Position numbers and translations under genes: made by a program | Notes under the pieces: model-generated | What the model was told of the DNA's origin: nothing | Database searches by the model: none | What the model saw: the letters and a program-made list of their open reading frames with translations, nothing else | Source of the DNA: Icerya purchasi | Taxonomy: Eukaryota > Arthropoda > Insecta > Hemiptera > Monophlebidae | Reading direction: 5' to 3' | DNA: 64,000 nt | NCBI GenBank assembly: GCA_039619475.1 | Contig: CM077115.1 | Location: 513,814,815 to 513,878,814, forward strand | In this document: positions 21,277 through 33,382 of the stretch, piece after piece | Position numbering within the stretch: the first letter of the stretch is position 1 | Layout: every line of letters begins with the position of its first letter

Positions 21277-24200
21277 GTAAGTATTTTAATTGAGAGCTAT
21301 ACTAAACTAGTTAAACTTTGTTTATATTACACAAATATATTGTTTAAACGTAGTGAATTGATCATTATTTTGTAAATATTCGTATGAAACGAAATGATAT
21401 GCATGAATAAAACAACACAAATTACTAGTGCTTATAAATAACTACATTTTTTTTCTTATTTATCTTTTCTCATTAAATATATCAGTTTGCTATATATCGT
21501 TTTCCATTTCTTACCGTTATTGATTATTACAATTAATTTTTACACCCAAATATTGCATTAAAATTTATTCATACAATTAAGTTAAAATATTTTAGGCTAG
21601 GCTATAACTTTCCTCTCTGTGGAACAGTAAAGAAATAGACAGATAAAAGTTAAGCATATTTAATATATGAATGTGAATGTTTGCGAAATGACTAGTAAAC
21701 AATGTGGAACAGTTTATGTGATTTCACGAAATAGAGAACAATTATATATATTGAGACGGATTCGGCAGCTGTAGCGTTTTAATTACGTTTTATACGGTTT
21801 CTGATAATGCTGTCCGAGGTAGAAATTATTATTTCGATTTTAATTTATTTTATATTTCGGGGTTTTCTCGGGCAGCAGAGATGACGGTGAATTGCGATCG
21901 GAGAAGGTATTTCGACCGAGAAGCCTGGTTATCCCGAACGCAGCCGTTCTGTCGGCTGTGTTGCGGGGGTGAACTGGTTGCATGGGGGAAATCGCGGTCG
22001 CTTTTACCGTCGAAACGTATAAGTACAAAGCGTGTAGCTACGAATTGGTGAAATCCTGGAAAGACAGGGTAGCAGCCGATTTAAAATACATATTAATATA
22101 AGAATGTTCTAGAAAAATCGGCGTTCGTATTAATTGATAAGGTACGGGGTAATTTTCAGCGATTCGACTATATCGTTTGGAATAGCCCATCGTGTACCGA
22201 AAATCTTCGTTCGTGGATAGTCGGATTAATTTTGTTGTTCGCGCGAGTCGGTTCTTTTCGCGAGTCAGTAATGAACTTTCGTTCTTAATTGTTGTCGTAA
22301 GATCACGCCGTCGCGTGCATCTGTATCACCCTAGTCATCGTTAATTTCCGTGTACAGTCATCGTAATTTTGACTGAAATTTCGTTTTTTTGTTTGTTTAA
22401 TTGTCCCGTTCAGAATTTGTTTTCCCTGTTTTTGCTCCCTTTTCTTGTGTAGAAATTTGTTTAAATATATATGTTTTCATAGAAGGCTTCGTTATTGGAC
22501 ACGTGGTAATCCCGTGATATCTTCACCAGGAGAAAATACCGCCATCGAACGGCGGATTTCGCGAGTTTTATTTTTTTTATTTTTTTATCAAAAGCCTAAA
22601 GCTCTGCTCGGCAGAGTTTTCCGGTAGTGGCAAGCCGCATTTTGCCACTGGCGCCCGTGAAATAGTTTTTATTATATTTTTTCATTCATTTTTCTCGTAC
22701 ATGCGAAGATCTCGATTTATTACAACTGGTTCCCGAAATCAAGGAATCAAAAGTCGATATATTACAATATATAATTCGTTATACTATTATAAATATACAA
22801 TGATACCATTGTAATATACGACAAGACAAATAAAACAGAGTGCTGAACCTACAATTTATGTTCCAGTGCTTATATTAAATTACTAAATTTACTAAATTTT
22901 CCGAAGAGGCAGCCAGATTCTCTATTATCAAAACCTTTTATATGTTTTATGTTCGAAGAGAAAGTACAGATAAATTCATTGTAGTCCAATATTCGTGAAT
23001 TCAGTTGTATTATATAAATTTAATTCATCGTTACTTATATTAATTTCAGTTAATACGATTACACTTAAAGATGACCTGTAAATATACGTTATAAATTGAT
23101 CCCAGTTATGTCTCACAGTTCTTATGTTTAAGTGTAACACATGAAATAGGCAATAGAGATAAAATGAACGATCTCGCCGATAAAATCAGCAAATATTCGA
23201 ACACAGCACATAAACCTCTTTTAATAACAACCATCTATTGCTATTATTTTTCATCTCTAGTTCCGATGTACGTTGATTGATGAGCCGTCACAGTTTATTA
23301 TGCAGGCAGAATTTGATGATGGATTTATGACATACTTTACTAATTTACTTTTTGTTGTGTGGAATGCTGCGCTTTCGGCTTGTTCACCCATTCCATCGGA
23401 TGTTATACAGACATGATCGTGTTTTTATACAGTGGTGCAAATGTGTCTGCAATTCTCGGAAAAAATCAGTGATAAATTATGTTATTCCGAGAAACATTCA
23501 GTAATGCACTCGTTCTAACTGGTTTGAGGAACTGGTTGATCGCTTCAAAATGTTTCATATCTGACTGAAGTCCATCTTCTGAGGGCACATATCAAATGAA
23601 TGGTATCAATATTGACCTGAAAATTCATTTCACATTGTTAATTTGTAGCTCATAGTTATCCAAGGTTTGCAGTACAATGTGAGTACGGAAATTGGGAGGA
23701 TATCAATGTACTATCGTCTAAATATAGAACTATGAAAGGTGCATTGCAGAACATATTGTTTGTGTATCGATGGGAAATGACATTCCTCAGTCGAAATAGC
23801 GTTACCACAAAATTCGTAAAGCCTGGAAGAAGCTACTGCAGCTGTTTTTAGTATGACTTAATCAAATATGTCTTTTAAAATGTATTTAGAGATAAATAGA
23901 TGGACTATTTCATGTTTTATATATTAGGTAGCGATTATTTATCTGGGACACTTTCACTGAATTTATCTGGAGATAGTCGTCACAAATGCTCTGCTGGTAC
24001 AGTTTTCGAATGGGAGTGGGGGCATATTGATACGGGATTTTCTAGAAGTGATTAAAAGATGAAGAGTCAGTTAGACACTGATCCACTCAAAAATTGACAG
24101 AATGAAGAAGCCAAGAATTGGAACAATATACAAGAAGGGTAGAAAGGCGGAATAAGTATTATGAAGTTTAAGGGACCACAAAATAGAGTAGCACATTTAG

Positions 24201-24300
24201 TCGAAAGAATGGGGCACCTAGAATCACTGACAGATTTGTAATTAGAGTAAAGGTGGCAGTTGTGAGGAACGTTAAAAGGAGAGAAAAATGTAAAAAGGAT
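21277..24300. other. S28 intron 2, 5' part; CpG-richer block at 21840-22670, otherwise unassigned
   Basis: 21277-21780 is AT-rich with nothing clear. 21840-22670 has many more CG dinucleotides than the rest of the window and no long frame. It ends with GCCACTGGCGCCCGTGAAAT, which loosely resembles an LTR end followed by a TGGCGCC primer-binding site; support is weak. 22680-24300 holds old unassigned sequence without a readable protein. Confidence 0.3.
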
Positions 24301-24309
24301 TATTCTTCT

Positions 24310-25290
24310 TCAGGCGCCTTCTCCTTCAAGGAGGTTGACTATCATATAACGAAACTGTTCTCTATTGCTGGCTTTCCTTAAGGCTTCTGAGACTTTCTTG
24401 ATATTCAACCATTCCAGCATATTCTTAATCGAGTCCGTTTTTCTATTTCCCTTCAATATTTTCCCTTGTAGGATAATTTGTAATAGAGCTCATATTAATT
24501 ACTTCTAATTATACGTCCTAGCTATTCCAACTTTCTTCCTTTTATCAAAGTTATCAATTCTCTATGTTTTTTCATTCTGTGCAACATTTCCATATTGGAG
24601 TTTCCACCCTGTACATTAGTACCAGAAGCACATAACATTTAGTTATTTTCCATCTGGTTGTTAGTGGCAGGTCCCTATTACACACCAAATTTCGTACTTA
24701 TGCGCTTCTTGCTGCTTCAATTCGAGTTTTAATGCTGTAGTCAGGGTCCCATTTATATCATTAATCCAATACCCTAAGTATTTTATTCTGTTTACCCGTA
24801 GTATTGGCTGTGCATTTACTATTATTTCTTTTGAAGTTGTTATTTCCTTATTATTTATAATCATTATTTTGGTTTTCGAGGTGTTTATTTTGATACCATA
24901 TTCTCGGCAACTATCCTTTATACAAGTCTTTTATACTTGTTGCTAATAACACCGCACCATCTGCATATCTTATGTTATTTATTATCGCCCCATTTATTTT
25001 TATTCCTTTTTTAACCCGATCTAATGCTTCGTTGAACATCTGCTCCGAATAAAAATTAAACAGTAGCGGTGAAAGTTTACATCCCTGTCGGACTCCTTTC
25101 TTAATTTCTAGTTTTTCTGTGAGGTGTTGATTAACTTTCACTTGAGCCGACTGGTTCCAATACAGATTCATAATTATTCTTATATCGTTACAATCTAAAT
25201 CTATTTTTGTAAGAATGTCTAATAATTTATTATGTTTAACATTATCGAAAGCCTTTTCGAAATCAATGAGGCAGTCGATCTATACATTTT
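24310..25290 (-). pseudogene. LINE C fragment: RT palm to C-terminus
   Basis: Reading down from 25290: DFEKAFDNV (motif A), NLYWNQSAQVKVN, then GVRQGCKLSPLLFN (motif B) and NNIRYADGAVLLA. The last is motif C with Gly in place of the second Asp, which would abolish catalysis. KYLGYWIND follows at about 24780, and a C-terminal stretch with MKKHRELITLIKGRKLEWLG lies near 24570. The GVRQGC-x-LSPLLFN signature differs from the I/Jockey GVPQGS type and resembles RTE/Proto2-like endonuclease-RT elements; that assignment is tentative. It has frameshifts and a short 3' remainder, and is 5'-truncated by LINE B at about 25290. Confidence 0.75.
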
Positions 25291-25299
25291 TGAATTATT

Positions 25300-28200
25300 A
25301 CTTGTATCGCAAACAATGCTTCCCTTTGTAGAAAAATATGATCTGGTGAATCTGTTTCAATATTGTATTCTTTGCATTTATCATAATTTGTTATGTCCAA
25401 TTTTTTCAGATACTCAGCGAAACTACCATGTCTCGATAGAAATTGGGTTAGAAAGAAACATGGACTGATTAGTTTGTTCTTTAATCTATCTTCGATTCTG
25501 AGTAATAATCCATACGTTCGTCTTCCTATTAATTCTTGCTCATAAGCGTTTTACCACTGCTCCAGGAATTTCGACTTTACTTCTTTCATTTTCTGTATTA
25601 CCATTATCCTATCATTGTGATTGTTTTTAGTTATTTGTATCTCGTTAATCGTTTCCAACTGTAAATCCAAAGGCATAATTCTTGATACGACATACGAAAA
25701 TGTATATGCAGATGTTATGTTTAAGACAGTTTTCCTTTGTTCCATTTGATTTTTATTTTATTTATTTATTTATTTTTTATTATTTTTTTTACCGAAATGT
25801 TAGGAAAATAAATCGAGGAACCACATTCCGTTATAGATCTGAACAGCGCCGAGTGAAGAATTTTCCTGTCCACAAATTTTAGACCAAAGCTTCTCTAGTA
25901 TAGATCTACAAGTTGTGTGTAATATTTTGTGATTTTATCCACGATATAGTCAACATGTTTACTGAAATTGAGATTTTCATCTATGTATATACCCAAATAT
26001 TTCATTTCCTTGCTAAATTTAAGAGGTTTTTTATTTCGTTTTAATTCATTTTTTATTTTACTTTTAATTTCATGTTTTTTTGTTTCCTAGTTATTAATAT
26101 TGAATTAGTTTTTTCCGGATTTGAACGTAGCCCAAGATTAATGAGTTCGTTGTTAATATTGTTAATTTTCTGATTTATTTGAGGAATCTTCTCTATATTA
26201 TTTATTCCTGAAATCAATGAAATGTTATTCGCATAACTTACCAGATTTATATTTTCATAATGTTCCCGGTGTTATTATGTATGTTTGCCATTGCAATATT
26301 AAAAAGAGTGGGTGCCACAATGGATCCTTGTGGAACACCTGCTGCGAGTGTCTTTCGATTAACTATTTCATTATTCTTATTCGGGAAAATAATTTCTCTA
26401 CTTTTTAAGAAGTTTCTTATTATTTCGGTTAAGTTTAAAATCAAACTTATTCAGTTGTAGACACTTTATAATTTTTAATCACTTTATATTATCAAAGGCA
26501 CCACTGATATCAAAACTTATTAATAATATTAATTTATAATGATTTTTGTAGTCGTTAATGAAATGCGTTGCATTTCAAAATAGCTTTTTCCGTTGATTTG
26601 TTCCTTATATATCCATATTGTTGTTCATTCGGTATCACGTTGTTATCGAGTACCTCATCAATTTTATGTTTTATTACTTTCATAAATCTTTCCAATGCTG
26701 GAAAGTTATCGGTCTATAAGCTTTTGGTGATGAGGGTTCATTATCTGGTTTGTTTAGCAGGATGATTTTCTCTCTTCTCCATATTTCCGGAAAAGTGCAG
26801 ATGTTTAAATACGAATTGACTATAGTCGGTATTAATGTAATATGATGTTTGTTTAAAATTTTAATAATCATGTTAGAAATTTGATCGATAACATTGGCCT
26901 GTTTGTTATTGCACATTTTAATTATTTTCGTAATGGTTAATTCATTAATTTATAATTACATATTGTATCACTTGTCCTGAGTTCATCATCCACTTTCGGA
27001 AAAAGTGCATTACTTATTAATTCATATTTTTCTTTTTCATTTGTAATAATTTCCCCTGCACTATTAATTAATGTTGGAAAATTAAATTTTCTATGTTTCT
27101 TCGTAACAATTTTATACGACTTGCCCCACACCGACGAATTGGCAACTAGTTGTTTCCACGCTTCTGATTTGCTTCTGTCTATTTCTTTTCTATATCTTGC
27201 GGTCGTTTCTTTCAGCAATGTGAGTGTCTTTTATTTAGTTGATTATTTTTATTTTTGTTTTTAGATACGTATTTTAATTTGGTCAGTTTTTTACTTTTTT
27301 TTGTATTGTTCCACCATAATTGCTGTTTCACCGATTCCACTTCCTCGCTTTTATTTCTAATATTTTGAATTTTATTCATGATTTCGTTCAACTGTTCATT
27401 CCTGTCGATTTAGCCATGCGGTTAATTTATTCGTTAAAACTTTCTTTTATAACAAGTTTCTCAAATTTACTGTAATTAATTGTCTTGATTAGTTGTTCAT
27501 CTTTTTTCACTGAACTATTCTTGATTTTAAATTTAACCTTATTATGAGAGGTTTGCGCATTTAATCTCAATTTTTCCAATTTGATCACAGATTTTTTCGT
27601 TGGTTAATACTAAATTAATCACACTACCATGATTTTTATTACGGCGAAGTTTTAATATTATAATCATTTATAACAGTTAATTTGGGGATTATTATAAATT
27701 CTTCGAAAATAATAACTCTTTTATTATTTTTATGAACTATCTTTTCATATAACGACGATCTTGTGTTAAAGGTGAGCCAGTGAGCCAGTATAATATTTTT
27801 CGTTATACTATTTAAGTTGTTTAAATAGTTTTGTAATATTCTAGTTTTTATCTTCGATCGGTTCGTTTGGTGAGAAGTAACATGCTATTAAAATAAAATT
27901 CTCTATTTCAAGTAGCAGGATGGATATCTTCTGTTTCTTTAACAGTTTCTACTGTAATAATGCTTCTGTCACATCTTTTTGTATGATATTTATATTTTTA
28001 TTTTTTTTATTTATGCTTCTCAACCTTGATTAGGCTCGGGGCCGTGTACAATATTTAGACTGTTACGGCCCATGAATCTCCGGTTACATGACTGCCCGTC
28101 ATGAAAAACTTCGCTCTGGTTCACTTCCGAATTCGAGAGGACATATCTGAGATTATCAGAGGTTGGAATGTAATGCAATTAATGAGAATATGATCAACCG

Positions 28201-28395
28201 CCGGTGGCACAGGTGCGCGGCGGAAGGGACAAGTGGTTGCAGGGTGACCGCCCTCCAACAAATGGTCGTGGGATAGTCGCGTGTGGCCGAGGCATAAGCG
28301 GTTTGTGTAATATTGATAACCAGTCAGTTTATTGTTTATATTATTTGGTTCTGTGATAATAATAATGTCACACTTCATATTTTGTAAAATTTCTG
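25300..28395 (-). pseudogene. LINE B ORF2: endonuclease, RT and C-terminal zinc region
   Basis: From high to low coordinates: an endonuclease start at 28303-28395 (EILQNMKCDIIIITEPNN). The endonuclease continues below an inserted fragment at 28000-28302 (FILIACYFSPNEPIED). A linker follows at 26937-27218 (EAWKQLVANSSVWGKSYKI), then RT fingers at 26680-26916 (FPEIWRREKIILLNKPDNE), motif B AAGVPQGSIVAPTLF at about 26340, and SYANN as motif C near 26240. A final region at 25320-25745 reads KTVLNITSAYT, LPLDLQLE and FLSRHGSFAEYLKKL with a Cys/His remnant. A-rich sequence at 25746-25793 may mark an internal element end. Jockey/R1-like, many stops. Its ORF1 appears to lie at 34030-34535 and 37957-38460, separated by later insertions. 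Confidence 0.7.
28000..28302 (-). mobile_element. Short I-1-type LINE 3' end inserted in LINE B
   Basis: This stretch matches 12170-12500 of I-1, including the UTR word GACTGTTACGGCCC and the knuckle region (CPFRRAP, with Arg for the second Cys). An A/T-rich tail at 27990-28015 marks its 3' side. It is a 5'-truncated insertion in the endonuclease of LINE B. Confidence 0.75.
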
Positions 28396-28545
28396 ATTGC
28401 TTTTTTTTTTTTTTTATAAGATTGTATATAAGGGTTTCCATGTGCCGTGTTTAACTACTGGGGCTATTACAGCACATGGAGCCTATTTAAGGGGGTTAAA
28501 CGCGATAGTACAGATCGCTGCTCCGCATGTAAGCTAATACAGCTG
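28396..28545 (-). pseudogene. I-like LINE I-2, 3' end (tail side of MULE insertion)
   Basis: A T-run at about 28400-28416 (the A tail on the minus strand) is followed by the 3' UTR word CATGTGCTGTAATAGCC (minus strand) and by the last codons of ORF2. These codons (LAYMRSSDLYYRV then stop) join directly in frame to APPAVAAV at 33392 when the MULE and one target copy are removed. The last 9 bp are the target duplication. Confidence 0.8.
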
Positions 28546-28597
28546 GGTGGACAATAAATACACCAACGCTGCGGTAGGCGAATATTTAAACTCCGCC
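28546..28597. repeat. MULE left terminal inverted repeat
   Basis: Matches the reverse complement of 33331-33382 with two mismatches. The outer 38 bp are identical. It would be the transposase binding and cutting site. Confidence 0.9.
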
Positions 28598-29092
28598 TAT
28601 TTGTACTTCTTCGTTTTCATTAATGTTATGACGTCATTATACAATGAAAAACATAATAACTCGAGAATAAACAATAGTATTTTTACGTTTTATCAAATAA
28701 AATAAATATTTTATTACAAGCCAGTTTAGTGTTATAATTTTATAATTACTAGGCAATACATATAAATTTATTTCTTTACAAAATTTGTAATATAAAATCG
28801 TAAATTACACATATTTCCACTATATTCATTATATGTGTGTACACATTTATAAAATATAGTGTGTAACTATAATTAACTAAAATATTACTAATGTTATAAT
28901 AAAAAATATATTTAATATATTATTTATTTACAAAAAACTTTCTAAAAACTTTTAAATGTATATATATATATACATTTATATTATATCTATTAGGTTTCAA
29001 TGAGTTTTTTTCCTTACTGGTAATTCGGAAAAAATACTTTCGGAATCTGCTGCTCTTTTATTTGACCTGTCTTTTTCTATTAGGGATGATGA

Positions 29093-31006
29093 TCATGTAA
29101 ATAAGTCTTTAACTTTATTATAAAGTTGTTTTATTTTGTTCTGATCGGTGATATTATAAGTATTGTTTATTATTTCGTGCAACATAACTCTAGTTTCGGA
29201 ATCATATTTAATGGTATCGTTATGTAATTTGATTACTTCGTCATTTAATGCGGTTTTTTCCAATGACAATTCATTGTTTGCTGGTGGTATAATCAGAGAA
29301 GTAGAATATGAAGTTACACTTTCATCTAAAATATGAAAAACTGAGTTTATATAATTCATTCCAATACTTTCCCATGGTTGTTTTGTTTCTCTTAGAACAG
29401 CAAACATATGTTTACAGGGCCACCTGTTTTTTTTCCAATCTAAACATTCGCAAGATAGATTTTCCTCATTATTAGCAAAACAGACTTTATATTTTCTGTT
29501 CGGATTGTCTTCGCTTTGAACCATGAATTGTGACTTTTGAATTTCGACAACATTTTTCAGTAATTCACAGTTCGACATTCGTTTTAAACAGTGCGTTATA
29601 AAACTTTGAGGACGATTATTTAAAAATACTGGAATTTCCTTGTTATATCCTTTAACAGAAGAAAGACATGATATATTTTTTTCAACATATTTATGAAATT
29701 TTTCTGTGAAAAATTGGTTATGCAGCACCCCAAGAATACCACTTAATGACTTATCTTTATGGTGACGTAAGTAACAGTTCTTCAATTCACTATTCAGGCT
29801 TTCAACGCCATTATTTGTTTTAATATTAATAATAAAATGTTCTTTTCTAAAATACCATACCCATTTCGTCATGTAGGGCTCCCATTTTTTCGTAAAATAA
29901 TCCTGAAATTTGATTGATGTTTGCCATATATTACTTTTTTTTAACTCGGCCAAAGCTTGTTCAAAATCAATTTTATTTTCTGAATGAGAAATATCTCTTA
30001 ACATCTTTAATAATTCTTCTTTTTTAGAATGAACGGCATGCTCTTTTGTTTTCAACCATCGTAACCAACTTTGTTCTTTATGAATGTCTGTTGCAGGGAA
30101 AGTAGCTTCGATGGCTTTTATTTCTGCCTCAGAAAAATCAGTCATAAAATATTTAGGATTCCATGCAGGATTCCAGTTTCGTAAAACTTGTAGTGGTTCA
30201 GTGATTGCCTGAATAGTTTCATTCATTGTTATGAAGGTCGCTACTGGCTGGTAGTCTACATTTGTCTTCACAACAATAAAAAATAATGGTAGTGCGTATT
30301 TCGACGTTTTGTAAGTAGCATCCATAAGACACGCTTCATTTCCATAACGGTGAAGTAAATTTTTTTGATTTTTTGACTGAAAAATAAAAAGTAATGGAGA
30401 TTTATGATTGTCACTGTTCACAAATGGTTTAAAATATACCGCATCTTCTTTATATTCAATTTTCCATTGCTCTATCATTTGCTGTACATTTTCTTGATCA
30501 ACTTTTGAATAGCGAAGTTTTCTGAGAGTTAGATTAACATGGTTCCATATTGTGTTATTATTTGGATAAAATCGTTTGTTAATTCGGCTTGGAAAATTTC
30601 CATTCTGAAACCAACTATTTTTGTTTGAATTAAGAAATTCATTTAAATATCTCTTTATTTCTATTGTGCTATCTACCCCATTATTAACCAGTTCATAAAT
30701 TCTATTTTTTAAACGTTTGTCTAACCTTTGTACACAATCTTCTGTAATTTTGGAATCATGATTGTGATTTGTTATTTGTGGTAAACAAACATAATACCGT
30801 TTTTCAGTTAAAATCGAATCTGAAGATTCTTTCAACTTATTTCTTATTTGTAGAGATGTTATTTTTTTAATATGCGCCGTGAGTTTATCTGTTTTAAATG
30901 TTGGAAAACGAATGATCTCGCGTAATATTATTTTAGCTGTGCAATCTTGCTTTTTTGTTCTTTGAATGTTTCTTCTTACACCACTTTTATCATAATTGTG
31001 ATCACA
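29093..31006 (-). CDS. MULE transposase, exon 3 (main exon)
   Basis: The open frame runs upstream of its first ATG (30835) to the acceptor TTAAAAATAG at 31007-31008, so the ATG is not the start. It opens CDHNYDKSGVRR, then KKQDCTAKIIL and a THNH-type pair (TNHNHDS), completing an N-terminal WRKY/FAR1-like zinc domain. The MULE catalytic core follows: first Asp in CLMDATYKTSKYALP, second Asp in FMTDFSEAEIKAIEATFP, a retained His in DIHKEQSWLRWLK, and Glu in NNGVESLNSELK. A SWIM zinc finger comes after it (CECLDWKKNRWPCKHMFAVL, C-x-C-x9-C-x-H). With exons 1 and 2 the protein is about 758 residues. All catalytic residues are kept and no stop interrupts it. It cuts at the TIRs and inserts the element. 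Confidence 0.9.
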   Translation of the reverse strand, partial: CDHNYDKSGVRRNIQRTKKQDCTAKIILREIIRFPTFKTDKLTAHIKKITSLQIRNKLKESSDSILTEKRYYVCLPQITNHNHDSKITEDCVQRLDKRLKNRIYELVNNGVDSTIEIKRYLNEFLNSNKNSWFQNGNFPSRINKRFYPNNNTIWNHVNLTLRKLRYSKVDQENVQQMIEQWKIEYKEDAVYFKPFVNSDNHKSPLLFIFQSKNQKNLLHRYGNEACLMDATYKTSKYALPLFFIVVKTNVDYQPVATFITMNETIQAITEPLQVLRNWNPAWNPKYFMTDFSEAEIKAIEATFPATDIHKEQSWLRWLKTKEHAVHSKKEELLKMLRDISHSENKIDFEQALAELKKSNIWQTSIKFQDYFTKKWEPYMTKWVWYFRKEHFIINIKTNNGVESLNSELKNCYLRHHKDKSLSGILGVLHNQFFTEKFHKYVEKNISCLSSVKGYNKEIPVFLNNRPQSFITHCLKRMSNCELLKNVVEIQKSQFMVQSEDNPNRKYKVCFANNEENLSCECLDWKKNRWPCKHMFAVLRETKQPWESIGMNYINSVFHILDESVTSYSTSLIIPPANNELSLEKTALNDEVIKLHNDTIKYDSETRVMLHEIINNTYNITDQNKIKQLYNKVKDLFT

Positions 31007-31673
31007 CTATTTTTAACAGAAAATCAAATAAAACAATTATTAACTTTTCCAATTTATCTAAAGAATAAAAAAGGGAAAAAAATAACTTTTAATTTTTAAA
31101 GTTTTTGAGGAGGAACTTGTGATCTGTATTTATTTCAGCAAGAAAATTATCATAGTCGACGTTTTTGATTATTTATTCAAGTTTAAATGTTAAAGATGTT
31201 ATCTGCTTAAATATGCATTCTTGCATTTTTTAAAAATACGTACATAAACCTTTTGTAAAACAGTAAAATTAATTCAACTTATCAAGTGCAAAGTCAGTAT
31301 GATATTTTTGCACTTTAAAAATTCATAGATTTGATTAAAAAATAATTCAAAATTTTATTTCAAACAAAGATAGATTAGACTTTTATAGAAATATTTTTCA
31401 AAAACATATATTTCTAAACAACTGTTTTATTATGTTTAAAATGTAAAAACTAGAAAAAGCAATTTAAATGCTTTCCTGTCTTCTAGACTGCTGTAATTAG
31501 TGGTAGATCTAAACAATTTAATAGTCCTACTGAAGTTTCATTTATAGGCTCCTATGATATAAGCACATATGATAAATTCAGTTTATTCGAAAGATACAAA
31601 TTATAATATAATTTTTTGATAAGCTGTAACGACTATATTTTACTATGTAAGAAACGATAAATTATTCACTAAC

Positions 31674-31867
31674 TTCAGAAGAATCATTTCTTGTTACTCG
31701 TTTTTTCCCTTCTCGATGACACTTGAACATTTCAATATTTGCACATATAAAGGGTACATTATCACACTCTATTTTCCAGTCTTTGTTCTTAAAGTCATTG
31801 AAATGAATGCAGTGCCCATCAATGGATATATCTAACAATTTAATATTGAATAATACATTCATATCAG
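31674..31867 (-). CDS. MULE transposase, predicted exon 2
   Basis: Bounded by the acceptor ACATCATTAG and the donor GTTAGT; 194 bp. It encodes NVLFNIKLLDISIDGHCIHF and on to EMFKCHREGKKRVTRNDSSE. With exon 1 the phase is 1 plus 194 = 65 full codons, and exon 3 starts in phase 0, so both junctions fit. The Cys-containing FKCHREGKKR segment is the first half of the zinc domain finished in exon 3. The intron to exon 3 is 667 bp (31007-31673). Confidence 0.75.
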
Positions 31868-32135
31868 CTAATGATGTAAATAAATTTTTTTTTTAAACTG
31901 AACTGTATATACAGCGGATATAATTCAAAAAATTAGGATAAAAAAAATATATACAAATAGGACCAAACGTATTGTAAATTTAAATAATACATTAATAACT
32001 GAATAATAATATTAAATTGCTTAATTGGTGAGAAGTAACAAACAATAATGGGATCACATATTCTTACATTATTAAATTTCTTGTGATTATTCACATTACT
32101 GATTAACATTAATAAAATTGTGTAGTATAACTTAC

Positions 32136-32304
32136 TGTTTTGATTTAGTCTCTTATGTTTTATTATTTTAGAAACATATCGAGTATTAGTTGCAATTTGG
32201 AATTGTTCAATAAGTTCCTTTGCAATTTCATATGATGTTGTAAATCCGAAAAATAAATTTGAAAAACCAAAAAAAAATTTTATCCAACCATTTGATTCCT
32301 CCAT
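32136..32304 (-). CDS. MULE transposase, predicted exon 1
   Basis: Starts at ATG 32304 (MEESNGWIKFFFGFSNLFFG), reads YEIAKELIEQFQIATNTRYV and ends before a perfect GTAAGT donor at 32135. The IAKELIEQFQ-TNTRY pattern is common at the start of SWIM-MULE and CARF-like proteins. The intron to exon 2 is 268 bp. An in-frame Met further upstream (32355) exists, but the preceding residues look like non-coding sequence. Confidence 0.65.
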
Positions 32305-32359
32305 AATGCTGTAATATATTGATTTTATTATAAACAATATTAGCATATTAAACATGTAT

Positions 32360-33330
32360 GTTAATTTTCTAGTCTTTTATTATTTTTCCACGTTAATTTA
32401 TTAGCTGTTATTATTATAGTTTATTGTTCAATGTAATCGTCAACACGGTTGTGTGTCATTTTTATTAATAAAATTTATCAGCTATTAATCTTTGTGATTT
32501 TTATATTTACGAACAGTAAAAAGGATTGTATTTAATAAGTCAGAGTGATTTTGTTTGTTTATTTTGGATTTGTCCTATATAATAATTAAAAACAAATTTA
32601 CGTTACGTTATAGGTCTACAGCACATAGGATCTATAAAAAATTAAAATCTAAAATGTATATTATAATAGAGAAATTCAGTTAGTCGACGATACTGCAATA
32701 TAGACGAATAAAAGTTTGTTTCATGAAACAAAGAATTCAAAATACAGAACTGTATACGGAATTTTAAAAAAAAAGATGAATTCAATTTATCTAGATCGAC
32801 AATACTGCAATAGTATCAAATAGTGAGCAAAAAGATAGTATTTCTATATTTTGACATTCGTTTAAATTTTGAAATTAAAATCTTTAGTTACCTTATTTTA
32901 AATTTAGAAACTTGTATCTTTACTGTATATATAGTTATAATTCGTTTTCTTCGATAAATTTCTCTGCTTTTATGAACTACCTAACTATTGTAATTAACTT
33001 CGTTAATATCAAATCTTTCTTTTCTGTTTCCTAATTACTATAGATGATCAAATTCATCATTACAAAAATATGTACAGATTCGATCAAAAATCAATTCAGA
33101 AATTCAAATTAATGTTTTTCAGATGATTATATAGTTTCGTATCGATGTTATATGCATTTTCTAATTATTTGTTTTTATTTTTAAATTAAAAGATAATATG
33201 GCTAATATGAATATATAATGTGAAAATGTTTAGTTATTAAGTGGAAATGAAGCATTTGAACATTTTTAAAATTTCAAATATATGACGTCATGAATTCTAC
33301 GATCATTGTACAAACGGAAAAGTATAACTG
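32360..33330. other. MULE 5' non-coding region
   Basis: AT-rich, with no frame. The words CGACGATACTGCAATA (about 32688) and CGACAATACTGCAATAG (about 32799) repeat in direct order about 110 bp apart and may be subterminal transposase sites. The promoter is presumably here, but no clear element was identified. Confidence 0.4.
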
Positions 33331-33382
33331 GGCGGAGTTCAAGTATTCGCCTACCGCAGCGTTGGTGTATTTATTGTCCACC
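33331..33382. repeat. MULE right terminal inverted repeat
   Basis: Reverse complement of the left end with two mismatches. It is followed directly by the second 9-bp target copy ATACAGCTG. Confidence 0.9.

Larger units (their letters stand above)
28546..33382 (-). mobile_element. Complete MULE-type DNA transposon (4837 bp)
   Basis: Both ends start GGTGGACAATAAATACACC. The inverted repeat runs about 52 bp (28546-28597 and 33331-33382) with two mismatches; beyond it similarity fades, though ATGACGTCAT recurs in both subterminal regions. The flanks are exact 9-bp copies ATACAGCTG (28537-28545 and 33383-33391), the size expected for Mutator-like elements. It encodes one transposase on the minus strand in three predicted exons. 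It is inserted in the I-2 LINE, and removing it restores the reading frame of the LINE across the site. It may be recently active. Confidence 0.92.

Noticed and set aside
30835..30837. ATG at 30835 as the start of the MULE transposase
   Set aside because: The open frame continues upstream through a conserved zinc domain to a good splice acceptor, so the ATG is internal.
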